Source of the DNA: Monoraphidium neglectum
Lineage: Eukaryota; Chlorophyta; Chlorophyceae; Sphaeropleales; Selenastraceae
DNA: 21,577 nt
Reading direction: 5' to 3'
Assembly (NCBI RefSeq): GCF_000611645.1
Contig: NW_014013399.1
Coordinates: 8,106 to 29,682, forward strand
Shown here in pieces: positions 19,720-21,577 of this stretch; the first letter of the stretch is position 1; the number at the start of each line of letters is the position of its first letter. The notes beneath the pieces were generated by a model. That model had not been told where the DNA came from. It worked only from the letters and a program-made list of their open reading frames with translations, and did no database searches. The position numbers and the translations under genes are program-made.

Positions 19720-21164
19720 GTACAGGTTAATGGTATAGACAGCAATTCACTGAAGGTGACGTAGCTGCACCGATCCCATATCATAAAGGGCGACGAGAGG
19801 GGTGCAATTCTTTTGATACATGTGGCATGTAAGGACAAAATTAAATCAACAAGGTATAGCTGGCGGCTTCGGGTTGAATCTCGCTCTGGATTCTATCTCG
19901 GAAGCACGCAGCACTCCCGAAGGTGTGGAAGGGCAACGGGCATCCGGTATTGCAAGCGCTTTCATAAATTTTATTAGTGACACTCCGTTTTTGTGCAGCC
20001 GCACGCCTGCTGTTCGGCACGAAGGGGGGGGGGGTCAAATCCAGGTGGCACCTCGACGGACTCAACACTTTGGAAACCTTCAGCCTTCATAGAAGGCCAG
20101 GGTTCATCTTTAAAATGAGGTGCTGAGAATCAGTTACGTGTGAGGGTGCAACAAGGCCAAAACCCAAGGTTTCCCCCTTCTTGTGGGAAATTGTCAACCC
20201 ATGGATTTTGCCAATTGCGCCCACCTCCCCGCTGAAGCTGGAAATTGTGTGTTGCAAGAGTACCACAGCATGCTCGCGCTGTCCAGGCAACGCACAAGCC
20301 CCCTCAAGCGTACTGGATATCCAGTGGCCTTGCGCAGCATGCACAGCGTTTTGGCGCAGGCGCAAAGCCCTAGCACGGCCTCTGCCCGTCACTGGCCCAA
20401 CAAGCAAAACCACAGCAGGGCCAAGATGCACTGAGCGGTAGCAGCCCGTGGTCAAAGGCAAAGCCGCAGAGGTCGAATACTTGATTAGTGGGCGTGCAGC
20501 TGTGCAATCCTCATCACCACAATTGAACGAGCGCGGCCTCATTCAAGTTATACACAGGGCTCATGTGTCGACATGATATAGTGGCTGGTGGACCTAGACA
20601 CGTGGGTGTTCCAAGCAGGGAGAGCACCTCTGCAAGCCCCTGTGCGCCAGCCGAGGACGCTGTTGTGTTGACCTGTCAGTAGCAGGTGTTTGACCGATGC
20701 GTGGCGGAGGGGTGCCTGCCATGTCTGCTTGACTGTCAAAAGTGGTCACGAATGATGACATAAATGTGTGTACCATGCACTCATTAATCCTGAAAGCGGC
20801 GCCAGTGCGGAAACGGCGGCGAGATTCTCGCTTGCGCGATCATTGCGCAACACCAGGTTTGCGGCATCACACAAAGCTGAAGAATGTACTTGATGAATTG
20901 TATGTCATCAGCTGCGCCTGCTGTGATTGCTACCGTACGCCTTTCACGCCGAGTAGGGCTTGATCCTTCGCGCCAGCTCTGCATCGAACCACAATTGCAC
21001 CGTATCACTGCGCAAATATGTCTTATCATGTTGAAACGGAGCGGCAGAAAGCCAACTACGGGGTTTGAGGCAAGCAGTCCCGTGGGTGGCCACACCAGCA
21101 GATCAGCTGTCAGGATGTCAGTCTAGTGTTGCAAGTCCTTCGTGTATGCAGAAGCATACCGGTA
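19720..21164. other. Divergent intergenic region between the kinase and PDK-type genes
   Basis: No gene is supported here. The left part is AT-richer than the rest of the window (for example around 19965-19980). A poly-G run lies near 20027-20036. Short open frames on both strands have no family motif. The promoter of the plus-strand gene at 21165 must lie in the right part, but I see no clear TATA box. Confidence 0.5.
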
Positions 21165-21332
21165 ATGGCAGCTATGACGGGCGCGATGGCGCGCGCAGCG
21201 GTCCGCGCGGCGGCGCTGGGCGCCGCACGGAGCAGCGGGACCAGGCTGGCCGACTCGGTGCCGCGCGCCATCGTGGATGACATCTTTGCGCATGCGCTGA
21301 AGCGGCAGACGGGCGTCAGCCTGAAGTACATG
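21165..21332 (+). CDS. Pyruvate dehydrogenase kinase-type protein, first exon (partial)
   Basis: From ATG 21165, 56 codons run to a donor at ATG/GTGCGG (21332/21333), phase 0. The first 30 residues (MAAMTGAMARAAVRAAALGA...) are Ala/Arg-rich without acidic residues, as in a mitochondrial presequence. Then come SVPRAIVDDIFAHALKRQ and QTGVSLKYM. The latter matches the conserved N-terminal (M/R)KQTGVSLRYMMEFG block of plant pyruvate dehydrogenase kinases. Such kinases phosphorylate and inactivate the E1-alpha subunit of the mitochondrial pyruvate dehydrogenase complex, using a GHKL ATPase domain. That domain lies outside the window, so the assignment rests on this one block. The branched-chain ketoacid dehydrogenase kinase family is a related alternative. 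ATG 21174 and 21186 are alternative starts. I could not place exon 2 convincingly in 21333-21577. Confidence 0.72.
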
Positions 21333-21577
21333 GTGCGGGGGCGGCGAGCGGTACAGCAGGGCCGAGGGCGCTGCGCGCCTCGCCAGAGATGCGCTTGCTC
21401 TGACATGGTTGGCCGTTTGCAGTGGCGGCGAAAATGTCGCGCGTCGCGCCGCCCCACGACGCCAGCACACACACCCTCTCATGCCGGCCCGGGGCCCCAA
21501 CCCATGCAGCCTGCACTGCGGCTCGGCCCCGCCGCGCCCGCCAGCGCTGCTCGCGGACTCCCCACCGCAGCTGCATG

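Noticed and set aside
20183..20434. Plus-strand frame starting MGNCQPMD, resembling another lipidation signal like that of the kinase
   Set aside because: The rest of the frame shows no domain. The MGNC start appears to be coincidence.
20087..20542. 151-codon minus-strand frame considered as a retroelement (copia reverse transcriptase/RNase H) remnant
   Set aside because: No YxDD or RNase H motif, no LTR-like ends and no target-site duplication were seen.
21481..21577. Possible second exon of the pyruvate dehydrogenase kinase-type gene (a frame reading CGSAPPRPPALLADSP)
   Set aside because: Vaguely similar to the expected FGS...LL block, but the available AG acceptor gives the wrong phase after the phase-0 first exon. 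Exon 2 is probably outside the window.

Overview
The window looks like nuclear DNA of a green alga, probably of the Chlamydomonadales. It is GC-rich. Its genes are cut by many small GT...AG introns, mostly with GTGAG/GTGGG donors. TGTAA polyadenylation signals sit several hundred bases after stop codons. The recognisable products are a chlorophyll-binding antenna protein, a plastid thioredoxin-like protein, a secreted repeat protein with the RRLLQ motif common in volvocalean secreted proteins, a GAF/TKL protein kinase and a pyruvate dehydrogenase kinase-type protein. The species cannot be fixed from the sequence. All gene models were spliced by eye from frame continuity and family motifs; no transcript evidence was available.

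Layout, left to right: 1-500 is probably the 3' end of an upstream plus-strand transcript (TGTAA at 480-484). A light-harvesting chlorophyll-binding (LHC) gene lies at 892-3050 (+, six exons, 282 residues) with a long 3' UTR to a TGTAA at 3894. A plastid thioredoxin-like gene follows at 4438-6009 (+, five exons, about 188-217 residues), with TGTAA at 6789. Facing it is a Gly/Met-rich secreted protein gene at 7397-8317 (-), built on a 69-bp tandem repeat. About 4 kb (8318-12333) then has no gene I can support. The main feature is a minus-strand gene at 12334-19416 of 18 exons (about 907 residues): an N-terminal MGNC lipidation signal, two GAF-type sensor domains and a TKL-type protein kinase, including a 17-nt micro-exon. 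A 1.7-kb divergent intergenic region separates it from the first exon of a pyruvate dehydrogenase kinase-type gene starting at 21165 (+), which runs off the right edge.

These are independent single-gene transcription units, not an operon. The LHC and thioredoxin-like proteins are both predicted to go to the chloroplast, but adjacency alone does not show that they work together. The most unusual items are the lipid-anchored dual-GAF kinase with its micro-exon and non-RD (HSD) catalytic loop, the LHC protein with a Trp-rich insertion exactly bounded by GT...AG, and the secreted 23-residue-repeat protein.
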